DNA from: Rhizobium sp. TH2
Lineage (GTDB): Bacteria; Pseudomonadota; Alphaproteobacteria; Rhizobiales; Rhizobiaceae
Reading direction: 5' to 3'
DNA: 64,000 bases
Assembly: GCF_024707525.1 (NCBI RefSeq)
Contig: NZ_CP062231.1
Coordinates: 2,232,001-2,296,000, forward strand
Of this stretch, positions 29,007-39,641 are shown piece by piece. Position numbers and translations under genes: made by a program. Position 1 is the first letter of the stretch, and each line of letters starts with the position of its first letter. The notes below the pieces were generated by a model, which was given only the letters and a program-made list of their open reading frames with translations, searched no databases and was not told where the DNA came from.

Positions 29007-29819
29007 TCAGGATTTTGTTCGATTGGGCGTGGAAAGCGCCCGATCCGCATCCGCGGCGATGAAATCCAGGATTTCCAGCGCCGGCGGGCAATCAAGAAAA
29101 TCATCCCTGATGCGGGAGGCATTCGAACGGACGGAACCCTCGCCGTCGAATATTTCCTTATAGGCCTTGCGCACGCGATGGATCGTCGGCCGATCCATGC
29201 CGGCGCGCGTCATGCCTACGACATTCAGCCCGCCCAACGCGCCGGGATTGCCGTTCAGCATGCCATAGGGAATCACGTCATAGGCGACGCCCGACAAGCC
29301 GCCGACGAAAGCCTGGCGGCCGATGCGTGTGAACTGATGGACAGCGGAGCCGCCGCCGAGAATGACGCGATCCTCGATCGTCACATGGCCGGCAAGCAGA
29401 ACGGCGTTCGACATGATGATGCCGTTGCCGAGATGGCAATCATGCGCGACATGCGAGCAGGCAAGGAACAGGTTGTTGTTGCCGATAGTGGTGCGACCGC
29501 CGCCACCTGACGTGCCGGTGTTGATCGTGACGCCTTCGCGCATGGTGCAGTTGTCGCCGATGTCGAGGGTGGTCTCTTCGCCGGCATGGTGCACGCTCTG
29601 CGGATCGCCGCCGATCACCGCGGTCGGATGAATCTTGCAGCCGTTGCCGATTGTCGTGCGGCCCGTCACCACGACATGGCTGATGAGTTCGCAGCCGGCA
29701 CCGAGCGTCACCTTCGGCCCAATATGGCAGAACGGCCCGATCATTACATTGTCGCCGATCACCGCGCCGTCCTCGATGAAGGCGAGCGGATGAATGCGGG
29801 CGGTTTTCGAGATTGCCAT
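29007..29819 (-). CDS. lpxA: UDP-N-acetylglucosamine acyltransferase LpxA
   Basis: LpxA puts the first 3-hydroxyacyl chain on UDP-GlcNAc, starting lipid A synthesis. The 270-residue protein is a left-handed beta-helix of hexapeptide repeats with the catalytic His region around [12 protein letters not shown] (about residues 120-132), followed by a helical C-terminus. The start shares one base with the fabZ stop. Neighbouring lpxD and fabZ supply the same hydroxyacyl pathway. Confidence 0.97.
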   Translation of the reverse strand: MAISKTARIHPLAFIEDGAVIGDNVMIGPFCHIGPKVTLGAGCELISHVVVTGRTTIGNGCKIHPTAVIGGDPQSVHHAGEETTLDIGDNCTMREGVTINTGTSGGGGRTTIGNNNLFLACSHVAHDCHLGNGIIMSNAVLLAGHVTIEDRVILGGGSAVHQFTRIGRQAFVGGLSGVAYDVIPYGMLNGNPGALGGLNVVGMTRAGMDRPTIHRVRKAYKEIFDGEGSVRSNASRIRDDFLDCPPALEILDFIAADADRALSTPNRTKS

Positions 29820-30286
29820 TATTCCCGACCCTGAGGGACCATCATGGCGCCGACGTCAGCTTCCGCGACCTTCTGGCCATCGACCATCGCGTCGCAATGG
29901 AACTTCCAGATATTGCCGCGCTGCTTCTGTTTGGTCACGTGGAACTCAACCCGGTCACCTGGCACGACCGGCTTGCGGAAGCGGGCATTGTCGATCGTCA
30001 TGAAATAGACGAGGCTGGTTTCGCCCACGACCTTGCGCGCGCAAATGGCCCCGGCCGTCTGCGCCATCGCCTCGATGAGCAGCACGCCGGGCATGATTGG
30101 ATTGCCGGGAAAGTGGCCCATGAACTGGGGCTCGTTAGCCGTTACATTCTTGATGCCGATGGCGGAGTCGTCGCCGTTGATCTCGATGATCTTGTCAACG
30201 AGCAAGAAGGGATAGCGATGCGGCAGGAGCTTCATGATCTCCATGATATCCGCTGTTCCGAGCGTGGTTTTCGTATCCTCACTCAT
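29819..30286 (-). CDS. fabZ: 3-hydroxyacyl-ACP dehydratase FabZ
   Basis: FabZ dehydrates 3-hydroxyacyl-ACP in fatty acid elongation and competes with LpxA/LpxD for the same substrate. The 155-residue hot-dog protein shows [12 protein letters not shown] with the catalytic His and [20 protein letters not shown] with the catalytic Glu. It overlaps the lpxD end by 8 bases. Confidence 0.97.
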   Translation of the reverse strand: MSEDTKTTLGTADIMEIMKLLPHRYPFLLVDKIIEINGDDSAIGIKNVTANEPQFMGHFPGNPIMPGVLLIEAMAQTAGAICARKVVGETSLVYFMTIDNARFRKPVVPGDRVEFHVTKQKQRGNIWKFHCDAMVDGQKVAEADVGAMMVPQGRE

Positions 30287-31343
30287 GTGTCTTCTTTCCC
30301 TTTCTCCGGTTCAGCTCCGTCTTGGCCAGCATTTCGACCGAGTCCCGCAGGAAGTCCTTGATCGGCCTTGCTGGAATGCCGCCGTATTTTCCACCCGCCG
30401 GCAGGTCGGTGGCAACACCCGTCATCCCCGCAAGCTGCACGCCGTCGCCGATCGTGATGTGCCCAGTAATGCCGGTTTTGCCGCCGATCAATACGCCATC
30501 GCCAATCCTGGTGCTGCCGGCAATCCCGACGCCGGCGACGATGCCGCAATGCCTGCCAATCTTCACATTGTGGCCGATCATCACGCTATTGTCGATCTTG
30601 GAGCCTTCGCCGATGATCGTATCGTCCATCGTGCCGCGATCGATCGTCGAGTTCGCGCCGATCTCGACATGATCCTGGATAATGACCCGGCCGATCTGCA
30701 CGATCTTTTCCATTCCACGCGGGCCTGGCGCATAGCCAAAACCATCCTGGCCGACGCGCGCGCCGTTGTGAATGATGACGCTGTTGCCGACATAGCTGCA
30801 CAGCACGCTTGCATGCGCCCCGATCGAACAATCCCGGCCGATCTTGACATGTTCGCCCAGCACGGCGCCCGCCCCGATACGCGAGCCTTCGCCGATCGAC
30901 GCATGTGCGCCGATAATCGCGAAGGGTTCGACGACAACACCGGATTCCAGTTTGGCACTCGGATGCACGATCGCCTGAGGGCTGACGCCCTCCGTTTGCA
31001 CGTTGGCCGCCGGCTTTAGCGCGTCTGGATGCAGAAGCGCGCCCGCACGCGCGAAAGCCAGATGCGGATTGGTGGAGATCAGGACCGTGATATGGCTGGG
31101 TACGAGGGAGGCTAGCGGCTCGGCACAAATGATCGCCGTGGCGTTGCAAGTCTCCAGTTCGACGCGGCTCTTGCGGCTCAGCATGTAGCAAACGTCGCCC
31201 TCGATGCCGCGATAAATCGGCGAGACGGCGTTTACGAGCTTGTCGGATGCACGGCTGTCAACGAGACTCAGATCGAGTGACGCAGCGAAGTCGGCAAGCC
31301 GCATGCCCTTGTGAGGAGGAAAGAATTCCGAACGGATCATCAT
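30279..31343 (-). CDS. lpxD: UDP-3-O-(3-hydroxyacyl)glucosamine N-acyltransferase LpxD
   Basis: LpxD adds the N-linked hydroxyacyl chain to the LpxC product. About 354 residues: an N-terminal uridine-binding domain, a long hexapeptide beta-helix with [15 protein letters not shown], and the catalytic His in [12 protein letters not shown]. The frame is open to an ATG at 31391 that overlaps the bamA stop. I prefer the ATG pair at 31343/31340, preceded by GGGATGGAG, because it gives the usual short leader before [10 protein letters not shown]. The coupled upstream start remains possible. Confidence 0.94.
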   Translation of the reverse strand: MMIRSEFFPPHKGMRLADFAASLDLSLVDSRASDKLVNAVSPIYRGIEGDVCYMLSRKSRVELETCNATAIICAEPLASLVPSHITVLISTNPHLAFARAGALLHPDALKPAANVQTEGVSPQAIVHPSAKLESGVVVEPFAIIGAHASIGEGSRIGAGAVLGEHVKIGRDCSIGAHASVLCSYVGNSVIIHNGARVGQDGFGYAPGPRGMEKIVQIGRVIIQDHVEIGANSTIDRGTMDDTIIGEGSKIDNSVMIGHNVKIGRHCGIVAGVGIAGSTRIGDGVLIGGKTGITGHITIGDGVQLAGMTGVATDLPAGGKYGGIPARPIKDFLRDSVEMLAKTELNRRKGKKTHE

Positions 31344-31390
31344 GCTCCATCCCAGTGCCGCATCGGATGCGGCACCGGACCGTATGTTCA

Positions 31391-33730
31391 TCAGAAGGCG
31401 GTCGAGATGCCGAACTTCAGGTTCTGGATGATGTCCTTGTCCTGCTTGATGACCGGGATCGCATAGTCAATACGCAGTGGGCCGAATGGCGACGCCCAGA
31501 TCAAGCTGGCACCCGTCGCTACCCGCCAATCCATGGCGGCGCCAGTCAACTTGCCCTTTGACGGTTGACGAATCTTCACGTCGTTACCGAAGAGCGTACC
31601 GGTATCGACAAAGAAGGCGCCGCGGAAGCCGGCATCCTGAGAGATGCCCGGCAACGGGAATGATGCTTCGGCGGAAGCCGTGGCATAGGTCGTGCCGCCG
31701 ATGGCGTCGCCGCGCATGCGCGGACCTATACCGGAGTCGGCAAAGCCGCGGATATCATTTGAGTCCAGGGAGAACTGATCAAACAAGTTCAGATGGCCGC
31801 CCGTTGTCGAGATCACATGGCCCGCGGATGCCGAAAGCGAACCGACGAGATCCATGTCGTCCGACACGGTATAGTAGCCGCGAGCACGACCGCTGATCTT
31901 GTAGAAGTCGGAATCACCGCCGAGCCCGGCAAATTCCTGGGTCAGCGAGGCCAGGATGCCCTCATGTGGCAGCACCGCCGTGTCGAGCGTATTGTAGGTC
32001 AAGGAGTTGGAAACCGAGGACTGAACCCAGGGGCTTCCATCGACAACGTCCTTGTAGGGTGCCGAAAGCCTACCATAGGCGTCACTGGTATATTTCACCT
32101 CTTTGTAATTATAGCGGAACGTCGTCGATAGATCGTTGGTGATCGGCGCCGAGACACGCAGCGAGAAGCCCTGGTCCTCGTACGCGTAGTTATTCTCGAT
32201 CGAGCTGGACGACTTGAACAGATCAAAGCCCGCGGCAAGGCGGTAGCCCAGGAAATAGGGCTCGGTGAACGAGATAGAATAGTTGCGCGTCTCCGCACCA
32301 CCGCTCGCCGACACGCGGATATATTGGCCGCGGCCGAGGAAGTTTTTCTCCTCGATCGACGCTTCGATGATGAAGCCTTCGCCACCCGTCGCATAACCGC
32401 CGCCAATGCCGAAGCTGCCGGTCGACTGATCGACGACATCGACGACCACGACGACGCGATCGGGCGCGCTGCCCGGTTGCGTGGAGATGTCGACCTTCTG
32501 GAAGTAGCCTAAACGCTCAAGACGGCGCTTGGCTTCGGCGACACGTTCCTGGTTGAAGGCATCGCCTTCCGCCATGTCGAACTCGCGACGGATGACATAA
32601 TCGCGAGTGGCGGTGTTGCCACGAATCTCGATCCGCTCGACATAGGCGCGCTCGCCCTGATCGACGAGATAATCGACCGCGATCGTCTTGCTGGCCATAT
32701 CGCGATTGCCGCGCGGGACAACGCGGGCGAAGGGGTAACCGGCAGCCGCAACCCGCTTTGAAATTTCAGTAATCGAATCCTGCACGTCACGGGCCCGATA
32801 GATCTTGCCTTCGCGCGATTCCGTAAGGCCCTTGAGTTCCTCGGGATCGACGCCATCGACGGTACTCTCGACATTGACGGGACCGAATTCGTAGCGTTGG
32901 CCTTCATCGACATTGATTGTCACGACATAGGTATTGGTCGCCGGATCGAGCGTCGCATCGGATGAAAGCACCCGGAAGTCGGCATAGCCGTGATTGTAGT
33001 AGAACAGGCGCAGCGCTTCTTCGTCGGCGCGCAGCTTGTCCTCGTTGTAGATGTCCTTGCGGGTGAGGAACGAGAACCAGCCCGATTGCTTCGTCGTGAG
33101 GACTGCGCGCAGGCGGAAATCGCTGTAGTGCTCATTGCCCTCGAAATTGATCGTATCGATCTTGGTTCGGCCGCCCTCGTTTATAACGAAGGCAACGTTC
33201 ACGCGGCCTTCGCCGACAGGGGCGGTCTGCGTGGTGATCTCGACATCAGACCGCCCGATCGCCGCATAGGCCCGGCGCAACGACTGCAAATCCGCCTCGA
33301 TCAGCGATTCGCTGTAGGGTCCGAGCGGCTGCGTCTTCACCATCCCGATGAGCTTGTCGTCCTTGATCTTGCGGTTGCCGTTGAAAACGACCTGATTGAC
33401 CAGTTGATTCTCGTTGACGACGACGACGAGCGTGCCACCGGACACGGTGATCCGTACATCGGAGAAAAGACCGGTTGCATAAAGGCGCTTGATCGACAGG
33501 TCGATATCGGCGTTCGAGAAGTCCTTGCCGGGAACGATCGTCAGGCTCGACCGTACCGTATCGTCGCCCGTGCGTTCAGCGCCACGAACCGAGATGTTGC
33601 GGATCACCGCCGCCTGGGCTGTAACGGGATTGACCAGCACCATTGTTCCGGCAGATGTCAAAACACCGGCGGTCATCGCGATCGCAGACGCCGCGTTCAG
33701 AAATCTCGAACTACCATTCATTAACTTCAT
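31391..33730 (-). CDS. bamA: Outer membrane protein assembly factor BamA
   Basis: BamA is the essential core of the beta-barrel assembly machine. The 779-residue protein has a signal peptide (about residues 1-40, cleaved near AQA), five POTRA domains to about residue 420 and a C-terminal 16-strand barrel ending in an aromatic residue (KFGISTAF). The lid-lock-type region around RGFADSGIGPR is present. It lies between rseP and lpxD, the normal order in proteobacteria, and is preceded by 187 non-coding bases that may hold its own promoter. Confidence 0.97.
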   Translation of the reverse strand: MKLMNGSSRFLNAASAIAMTAGVLTSAGTMVLVNPVTAQAAVIRNISVRGAERTGDDTVRSSLTIVPGKDFSNADIDLSIKRLYATGLFSDVRITVSGGTLVVVVNENQLVNQVVFNGNRKIKDDKLIGMVKTQPLGPYSESLIEADLQSLRRAYAAIGRSDVEITTQTAPVGEGRVNVAFVINEGGRTKIDTINFEGNEHYSDFRLRAVLTTKQSGWFSFLTRKDIYNEDKLRADEEALRLFYYNHGYADFRVLSSDATLDPATNTYVVTINVDEGQRYEFGPVNVESTVDGVDPEELKGLTESREGKIYRARDVQDSITEISKRVAAAGYPFARVVPRGNRDMASKTIAVDYLVDQGERAYVERIEIRGNTATRDYVIRREFDMAEGDAFNQERVAEAKRRLERLGYFQKVDISTQPGSAPDRVVVVVDVVDQSTGSFGIGGGYATGGEGFIIEASIEEKNFLGRGQYIRVSASGGAETRNYSISFTEPYFLGYRLAAGFDLFKSSSSIENNYAYEDQGFSLRVSAPITNDLSTTFRYNYKEVKYTSDAYGRLSAPYKDVVDGSPWVQSSVSNSLTYNTLDTAVLPHEGILASLTQEFAGLGGDSDFYKISGRARGYYTVSDDMDLVGSLSASAGHVISTTGGHLNLFDQFSLDSNDIRGFADSGIGPRMRGDAIGGTTYATASAEASFPLPGISQDAGFRGAFFVDTGTLFGNDVKIRQPSKGKLTGAAMDWRVATGASLIWASPFGPLRIDYAIPVIKQDKDIIQNLKFGISTAF

Positions 33731-33917
33731 ACCCTTTTCCCGTTACCCGGACAGCCGCTAAGGCACCCCATCCAGGCCACTCCGCCGTTTTAACCGCTTT
33801 TCCCATACAAGCAAGTGAGTTGGTTAAATTCTATTTACTTCGTTCCGAAGCGTGACGTAATGGCCACGCCAACACCGAATTAAGGTAAATATTTCCTTGT
33901 CTTGTAATAGTTCGTTA

Positions 33918-35057
33918 TCACCCGAGCCAGTTGGAAATGTTCCTGGTGATGTCGTTCCACGTCACGAAAACCATCAGCGACAGCACGAGGAACATCCCGA
34001 CCCGGAACAAGACCCCCTGCGCGGTCTCCCCGACCGGTTTTCCCCTGAGCGCCTCTACCGCATAAAACATTAGATGGCCGCCATCAAGTACCGGAACCGG
34101 CATAAGGTTGAGCAATCCGATCGAAACCGAAAGAACCGCGGCCAGATGCAAAAGCGCAATAATTCCAAGCGTCGCCACCTGCCCCGCGGCTTGCGCGACA
34201 GCAATCGGCCCGCCGAGCTGGTCGGCCTTCATGCGGCCGGCAAAGATGTTGCCGATATAGCGGAACGTGCCCGTGACGATGTGTCCGGTCTCCCGCACCG
34301 CCTCCGCCACTGCCTCAAGAGGCGTGAAATGCACGACGCGTAGATTGCCGCCATTCTTGTCGACAACGATGCCGATGATTCCCAGCTCGATCTTGTTGCC
34401 GAACCGATCCTTGATCTCGGTCAGCTTCGGTGTGATCGGAATGTTGATAGCTTCGCCCTGGCGCTTGACCGTCAACGTCATAGGCACACTCGGCCGGATG
34501 CTGACATAGCGCTGGACATCGTCGAAGGTCACAATCGGGTTGCCATCGATGCTGACGAGCAGGTCGCCCGGGATGATTCCCGCCGCTGCGGCCGCGCTGT
34601 CCTTATTCACCTGCGCCACCACCGGATCGGCGACGAACTTGCCATAGGCCATGAAAATGCCTGACAGGATGACGATCGCCAGCAGGAAGTTGGCGATCGG
34701 ACCTGCCGCCACGGTCGCCGCACGCTTCCAAAGCTTTGCTCCGGTGAAGGTCCTCGCGCGCTCCTCGGGCGGCAACTCGTCGAGCGCCTCGAAATCGGGT
34801 GTGCTGGCCGCGTCCGCGTCGCCATAGAATCGCACATAGCCACCCAGCGGGATGGCGGAAATCTTCCACCGCGTGCCGTGCTTGTCGGTGAAGCCCCAGA
34901 GTTCGGGCCCGAATCCAAAAGAGAAGGCCATGATCCGGATGCCGCTCCAGCGGCCGACGAGATAATGGCCCATCTCATGGATGAACACGATCAGCGAGAT
35001 CACCAGCAGGAATGCCGGCACCATCAGGGCCCATTGGTTGCTCAGTAGTCCGGTCAT
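33918..35057 (-). CDS. rseP: RseP/RasP-type site-2 intramembrane zinc protease
   Basis: This is an inner-membrane metalloprotease that cleaves transmembrane anti-sigma factors and signal-peptide remnants. The 379-residue protein has the zinc motif HEMGH at residues 27-31, one PDZ domain around residues 130-200 and the second active-site motif NLMPVPVLDGGH near the C-terminus, with about four membrane helices. It follows cdsA by 56 bases and precedes bamA. Confidence 0.96.
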   Translation of the reverse strand: MTGLLSNQWALMVPAFLLVISLIVFIHEMGHYLVGRWSGIRIMAFSFGFGPELWGFTDKHGTRWKISAIPLGGYVRFYGDADAASTPDFEALDELPPEERARTFTGAKLWKRAATVAAGPIANFLLAIVILSGIFMAYGKFVADPVVAQVNKDSAAAAAGIIPGDLLVSIDGNPIVTFDDVQRYVSIRPSVPMTLTVKRQGEAINIPITPKLTEIKDRFGNKIELGIIGIVVDKNGGNLRVVHFTPLEAVAEAVRETGHIVTGTFRYIGNIFAGRMKADQLGGPIAVAQAAGQVATLGIIALLHLAAVLSVSIGLLNLMPVPVLDGGHLMFYAVEALRGKPVGETAQGVLFRVGMFLVLSLMVFVTWNDITRNISNWLG

Positions 35058-35113
35058 TCAGAAAACGTCCTAGATTTTGCCGCAGGCAGCGCGGACCATA
35101 TGCCTGATATAAG

Positions 35114-35932
35114 CTAGCCCGTAGCTGTCGCCAACTGTCCGCTCGCCACGGCAACCGCCAAGCCGCCCAGAAACGCCAGGAAACAGGCGAAAACAAGCCC
35201 GTCCACGCGGTCCATGACTCCGCCATGGCCGGGAATCAGATGGCTCGAATCCTTCACGCCGAAGCGCCGCTTGATATAGGATTCGAACAGATCGCCGATC
35301 TGCGAGAAGATCGATAGAAGAATGGTGAACACCACCAGACCGACATGCAAATGCTCGCCGGCGAGCCAGACGACAAGACAGCCCGCAATGACGCCGGAGA
35401 GCGTGCCGCCGATGGCGCCGGACCAGGTTTTGCCTGGCGAAATACGCGGCGCCAGCTTCGGGCCACCAACCGCGCGTCCGACAAAATATGCGAGGATGTC
35501 AGTTCCCCATACGACTGCGAAGATGAAGACGATCGCGACAATTCCATAACTGTCCCTGAGCGCGGCGAGGGAAATCCCGGACAGGCCAGCGTAGAAAATG
35601 CCGCCGGCGAGCCAGTAGGATCTGCCTCTGATCGCCGCGACCAGGGCGGCAACGACCGTAAATCCGACTAGGAGATAAAGACTCACCAATGCTCCCTGCC
35701 GTGCACCGTCCAGCAGCAATTGGCCGAGGACGACCAGCACGCTCGCCCAGCCGAACAACGTGTAGCGATCTTTCGGTTCGTGTCCTGTAATCGTGGACCA
35801 TTCGTAAAAGATGAGGAGTCCGATCACGACCGCGAAGATCGTGAATACGATGCCGCCGAGCCAGGTCGCACCAAGTGCCACTGCGGCAAGCACGATGCCG
35901 GAGACGATTCGCAGGCGCAGTTCCGGGTTCAT
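35114..35932 (-). CDS. cdsA: Phosphatidate cytidylyltransferase CdsA
   Basis: CdsA makes CDP-diacylglycerol, the precursor of all phospholipids. The 272-residue polytopic protein has many hydrophobic helices and the C-terminal signature from DLFESYIKRRFGVKDSS through LIPGHGGVMDRVDG. Its start shares a base with the uppS stop. Confidence 0.96.
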   Translation of the reverse strand: MNPELRLRIVSGIVLAAVALGATWLGGIVFTIFAVVIGLLIFYEWSTITGHEPKDRYTLFGWASVLVVLGQLLLDGARQGALVSLYLLVGFTVVAALVAAIRGRSYWLAGGIFYAGLSGISLAALRDSYGIVAIVFIFAVVWGTDILAYFVGRAVGGPKLAPRISPGKTWSGAIGGTLSGVIAGCLVVWLAGEHLHVGLVVFTILLSIFSQIGDLFESYIKRRFGVKDSSHLIPGHGGVMDRVDGLVFACFLAFLGGLAVAVASGQLATATG

Positions 35933-36675
35933 CAGGAGACCGCAGCCGTTGCCACGGGCGCAACGCCGCCGAATCGCCGGTCTCTGCGCGCATAGGTCTC
36001 AAGTGCGGCGTGAAAAATGTCCCGGCTGAAATCGGGCCAGAATTCGGGCACGAACAGCAGTTCGGCATAGGCTGCCTGCCAAAGCAGGAAGTTCGAAAGC
36101 CGCTCTTCGCCCGATGTGCGGATGACGAGATCCGGATCCGGAATGCCGTTTGTATCGAGTTGATTCTCGATCGCCTGGGAATCGATATCGGCAGCGGCGA
36201 TCTCACCGCGCGCAACCTTTTCGGCCAGCTTCTTCGTCGCACGTACGATCTCGTCGCGGGCGCCGTAGTTGAATGCGATGACCAGCGTCAGACCGGTATT
36301 GTGGCGCGTCGTCTCTTCCGCCTCGATAAGCAATGGCAGGATGTCGCTACGCAGGTTGTCGCGCGAACCGATCACCCGGATGCGGACGTTCTGGCTGTGA
36401 AGGTCCGCCAGATCGCGGCGGATGAAGGCCTTGAGCAGGCCCATCAGGTCGGTGACCTCTGCTTCGGGCCGCGACCAGTTTTCAGAGGAGAAAGCAAACA
36501 GGGTGAGATAGGATATACCAACCTCGCCTGCGACGCGCACTACGTCGCGAACGGCCTCGACTCCTTTGCGGTGCCCCATGGCACGCGGCAGTCCTCGCTG
36601 CTGGGCCCAGCGGCCATTGCCATCCATGATGATGGCAACATGCTCTGGGATCCGAACCAATTGTCTGTTGATCAT
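35932..36675 (-). CDS. uppS: Undecaprenyl diphosphate synthase UppS
   Basis: UppS makes the C55 lipid carrier for peptidoglycan and O-antigen. The 247-residue protein has the catalytic Asp in [23 protein letters not shown], and a C-terminal [24 protein letters not shown] took the ATG at 36675 ([14 protein letters not shown]); a further 17 upstream codons are open but unlike the family. It lies 78 bases after frr. Confidence 0.97.
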   Translation of the reverse strand: MINRQLVRIPEHVAIIMDGNGRWAQQRGLPRAMGHRKGVEAVRDVVRVAGEVGISYLTLFAFSSENWSRPEAEVTDLMGLLKAFIRRDLADLHSQNVRIRVIGSRDNLRSDILPLLIEAEETTRHNTGLTLVIAFNYGARDEIVRATKKLAEKVARGEIAAADIDSQAIENQLDTNGIPDPDLVIRTSGEERLSNFLLWQAAYAELLFVPEFWPDFSRDIFHAALETYARRDRRFGGVAPVATAAVS

Positions 36676-36753
36676 TGAGGATGTCCGCTTTGCAAGTCTA
36701 TCGCAGTTCCGATGACACTCGGCCAAGAATGACCACGCGATCTTTCGAAATAC

Positions 36754-37311
36754 TTACACCTGCATGATTTCCTTTTCCTTGTCGTGAAGCAAGCGATCGA
36801 TTTCGGTGATCGTATCATCCGTCATCTTCTGCACCTTGTCGGAATTCACCCGGCTGTCGTCCTGGCTCATCTTGCCGTCCTTCTCAGCCTTCTTGAAGCC
36901 ATCCATGCCATCCCGGCGCACGTGGCGGGCGGCGACCTTGGCCTTTTCGGCATATTCATGGGCGACCTTGACGAGCGACTTGCGGCGCTCCTCGTTGAGC
37001 TCCGGCAACGGTATGCGCATGTTCTGGCCTTCGACGATCGGGTTGAGGCCCAGGTTGGATTCGCGGATCGCCTGCTCGACCGCCTTGACCATCGACCGGT
37101 CCCAGACAGAAACGGACAGCATCCTCGGCTCTGGAACGGTTATGTTGGCGACCTGGTTCAGCGGCATGCGCGCGCCATAGGCTTCGACCGTGACGGGATC
37201 GAGCACGTTGGCGGATGCGCGGCCCGTACGCAGGCTCGCTATGTCGCTCTTGAAGGCACTGATCGCGCCGTCCATGCGCCGCTTGATTTCCGTAAGTTCG
37301 ATACTGCTCAT
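36754..37311 (-). CDS. frr: Ribosome recycling factor Frr
   Basis: Frr splits the post-termination ribosome together with EF-G. The 185-residue protein has the two-domain helical pattern with [14 protein letters not shown] and [14 protein letters not shown]. The ATG at 37311 is preceded by CAGGAG six bases upstream; the frame also opens at a TTG two codons earlier. It follows pyrH by 61 bases, as in most bacteria. Confidence 0.97.
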   Translation of the reverse strand: MSSIELTEIKRRMDGAISAFKSDIASLRTGRASANVLDPVTVEAYGARMPLNQVANITVPEPRMLSVSVWDRSMVKAVEQAIRESNLGLNPIVEGQNMRIPLPELNEERRKSLVKVAHEYAEKAKVAARHVRRDGMDGFKKAEKDGKMSQDDSRVNSDKVQKMTDDTITEIDRLLHDKEKEIMQV

Positions 37312-37372
37312 CGCCAACTCCTGTCCCCGACACCTGCTCCCGTCAGTTGCCCGGGAATCAGGCCATTTTCTG

Positions 37373-38095
37373 TCAATTGTCTTTTACGATGGTCCGGCGG
37401 CCGCTGCCGGTCAAGATTTTCGAGAATTCACCCTTTTCGTGGATGGAAAACACGATGATCGGGATGTGGTTCTCGCGCGCCAGCGCAACGGCCGCGACAT
37501 CCATTACCGCGAGGCCCTTCTCGAGCATTTCGGTATGCGTCAGGCTGTCGAAACGCGTGGCATCCGGGTATTTCTTCGGATCGGCCGAGTAGATGCCGTC
37601 GACCTGGGTGCCCTTGAAGATCGCCTCCGCACCCATTTCCGCGCCGCGGAGAGCCGCTGCGGAGTCCGTGGTGAAGAAGGGGTTGCCGGTGCCGCCTGCG
37701 AAGATCACCACGCGGCCGAGCGAGAGATGATAGAGCGTCGCGCGCTGGGAGAAGCTCTCACAGATCTCGGGCATTGCGATCGCCGAAAGCACCACGGTAT
37801 CGATGTCCAGCTTGCGAAGCGATGTCGCCAGCGCGAGTGCATTGATGACGGTCGCGAGCATGCCCATATGGTCGCCGGTCACCCTGTCGCCACCTTTGGA
37901 TGCGACGGCGACGCCGCGAAAAATGTTGCCGCCGCCGACGACGACGCCGACCTCTACGCCAAGCGCCCTCGCCTCGGCGATGTCAGCCGCAATGCGGTCG
38001 GCAACCGCGACATCGATGCCGAACCCCTGACTCCCCATCAACGCTTCGCCGGAGCATTTCAACAACACACGTTTGTAGATGGCGCTCGATGTCAT
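37373..38095 (-). CDS. pyrH: Uridylate kinase PyrH
   Basis: PyrH phosphorylates UMP to UDP and is a hexameric amino-acid-kinase-fold enzyme. The 240-residue protein begins [13 protein letters not shown] and contains [12 protein letters not shown] and [17 protein letters not shown]. The start is the ATG at 38095; the open frame runs 69 codons further up without family similarity and into the tsf terminator region. The order pyrH-frr is conserved. Confidence 0.97.
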   Translation of the reverse strand: MTSSAIYKRVLLKCSGEALMGSQGFGIDVAVADRIAADIAEARALGVEVGVVVGGGNIFRGVAVASKGGDRVTGDHMGMLATVINALALATSLRKLDIDTVVLSAIAMPEICESFSQRATLYHLSLGRVVIFAGGTGNPFFTTDSAAALRGAEMGAEAIFKGTQVDGIYSADPKKYPDATRFDSLTHTEMLEKGLAVMDVAAVALARENHIPIIVFSIHEKGEFSKILTGSGRRTIVKDN

Positions 38096-38280
38096 GGTAT
38101 CTCCCGTCTCGGCATTCAATAAAATGGGCCCAGCGCCCGGATATGGGATGGCAGCGATCACCTGCAAGTCAATTGCGGCGGCAAAGCGCCGGCAGACGGA
38201 TTTTCGTCGATCCGCCGGAACATGATGCGCGTTCCGGGCGCCTGCGAAGAGGAATCGATTGCTCTTGCTGTCGCGGATAC

Positions 38281-38311
38281 ACGAAGGGCACCGCGTTGTC
38301 ACGCGGTGCCC
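38281..38311 (-). terminator. Hairpin terminator between tsf and pyrH
   Basis: A perfect 10 bp stem GGGCACCGCG (38286-38295) / CGCGGTGCCC (38302-38311) with a 6-base loop follows the tsf stop by about 40 bases on the minus strand. The tail reads TTCGT, so the U-run is weak; it may be leaky. Confidence 0.65.
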
Positions 38312-38349
38312 TGTCGATTCATCATGCCTGGTTAATCAAACAGACAGGC

Positions 38350-39276
38350 TTATTTCTTCACCGCGGCGGCAACCTCAGCCGCGAAATCGGTTTCTTCCTT
38401 CTCGACGCCCTCGCCCAGCAGCAGGCGGGCCATGCCGGTGACTTCGATCGAGGCGCCGGCAAGCTTCTCGGCATCCTTGATCGCCTGGCCGACGGTGACG
38501 TCGGGGTTCATGACGAAGGCCTGCGAGAGAAGTGCGACTTCCTCAAAGAACTTGCGCATGCGGCCGTCGACCATTTTCTCGATGATGTTTTCGGGCTTGC
38601 CCGAGGCGCGGGACTGTTCGATGAACACGTTCCGTTCGCGCTCGGCGACAGCCGGATCGACTTCTTCCGGACGGATCGCCAGCGGGTTGGTGGCTGCTAT
38701 ATGCATCGCGACCTGACGGCCGATCGAGTAGAGCACTTCCTTGTCGCCTTCCGACTTCAGCGCGACGAGAACGCCGAGCTTGCCGATGCCGTCGCCGGCA
38801 GCGTTGTGCATATAGGTCGCAACCGTACCATGCGGCACTTCGAGCAGGGCCGAGCGGCGCAGAGCCATGTTCTCGCCGATCGTCGCGATCGCATCGGTGA
38901 TAGTGTCAGCGACGGACTTGCCGGTCGCCGGATAGGTCGCGGCTGCGACCGACTCGACTTTGCCGTCGGTGTTGAGCGCGACAGCGGCGACACCGCGAAC
39001 GAGATCCTGGAAGGCCTCATTGCGGGCAACGAAGTCGGTCTCGGAATTGATTTCGACGATGACAGCCTTGTGGCCACCCGGAGCGATGCCGATCAAGCCT
39101 TCAGCCGCTGTGCGGCCGGACTTCTTCTCGGCCTTGGAAATGCCCTTGGCGCGCAGCCAATCGACAGCGGCTTCCATGTCGCCACTGGTCTCGGTTAGCG
39201 CCTTCTTGCAGTCCATCATGCCCGCGCCGGTGCGCTCACGCAGGATCTTGACCATTTCAGCCGTAATAGTGCTCAT
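38350..39276 (-). CDS. tsf: Elongation factor Ts
   Basis: EF-Ts exchanges nucleotide on EF-Tu. The 308-residue protein has the N-terminal UBA-like domain ([21 protein letters not shown]), the core with [11 protein letters not shown], and the C-terminal [12 protein letters not shown] region. It follows rpsB on the same strand, but an unusually long 365-base gap containing a palindromic repeat separates them. Confidence 0.97.
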   Translation of the reverse strand: MSTITAEMVKILRERTGAGMMDCKKALTETSGDMEAAVDWLRAKGISKAEKKSGRTAAEGLIGIAPGGHKAVIVEINSETDFVARNEAFQDLVRGVAAVALNTDGKVESVAAATYPATGKSVADTITDAIATIGENMALRRSALLEVPHGTVATYMHNAAGDGIGKLGVLVALKSEGDKEVLYSIGRQVAMHIAATNPLAIRPEEVDPAVAERERNVFIEQSRASGKPENIIEKMVDGRMRKFFEEVALLSQAFVMNPDVTVGQAIKDAEKLAGASIEVTGMARLLLGEGVEKEETDFAAEVAAAVKK

Positions 39277-39411
39277 TTCAAACCTCTTTATGTCCGCTAA
39301 GCGCGGGACCGGATCAGCCGGGCCGCTCTTTCCGCCGGAACTGGGGACGGAGTGTATCCAGATGCGTAACAGTCATGTGACAGGCTCATGACCTGCGGTC
39401 TGGATAGTCTC

Positions 39412-39553
39412 GGACCGATCGACTTTCGGCTCAGGCCGCGGCGAAAATGGTGGTTTTCGAGAACCGGAGCGGAGCGTAATTAACGTACGTGAGCACCGGA
39501 AGCGCGGAAAATCGCCATTTGCAGACCGGCATCAGCCGAAAGTCGATCGGTCC
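39412..39553. repeat. Palindromic intergenic element, family 2, copy A (between rpsB and tsf)
   Basis: This 142 bp element has perfect 20 bp terminal arms (39412-39431 and 39534-39553) and an interior that also folds back (AAAATGGTGGTTTT against AAAATCGCCATTT). A second copy lies inverted at 61246-61378 with changed but still complementary arms. It sits in the rpsB-tsf gap, so on the transcript it would form a long hairpin between two cotranscribed translation genes. No coding capacity is seen. Confidence 0.9.
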
Positions 39554-39641
39554 AAGGGCAAAGGCCGCGCCAGAAATTACTGCAGCCCTGCCCCTGATAT
39601 CGATGGGAGCGGAGGCGGTAAAGCCCCTGCTCCTCTATGCC

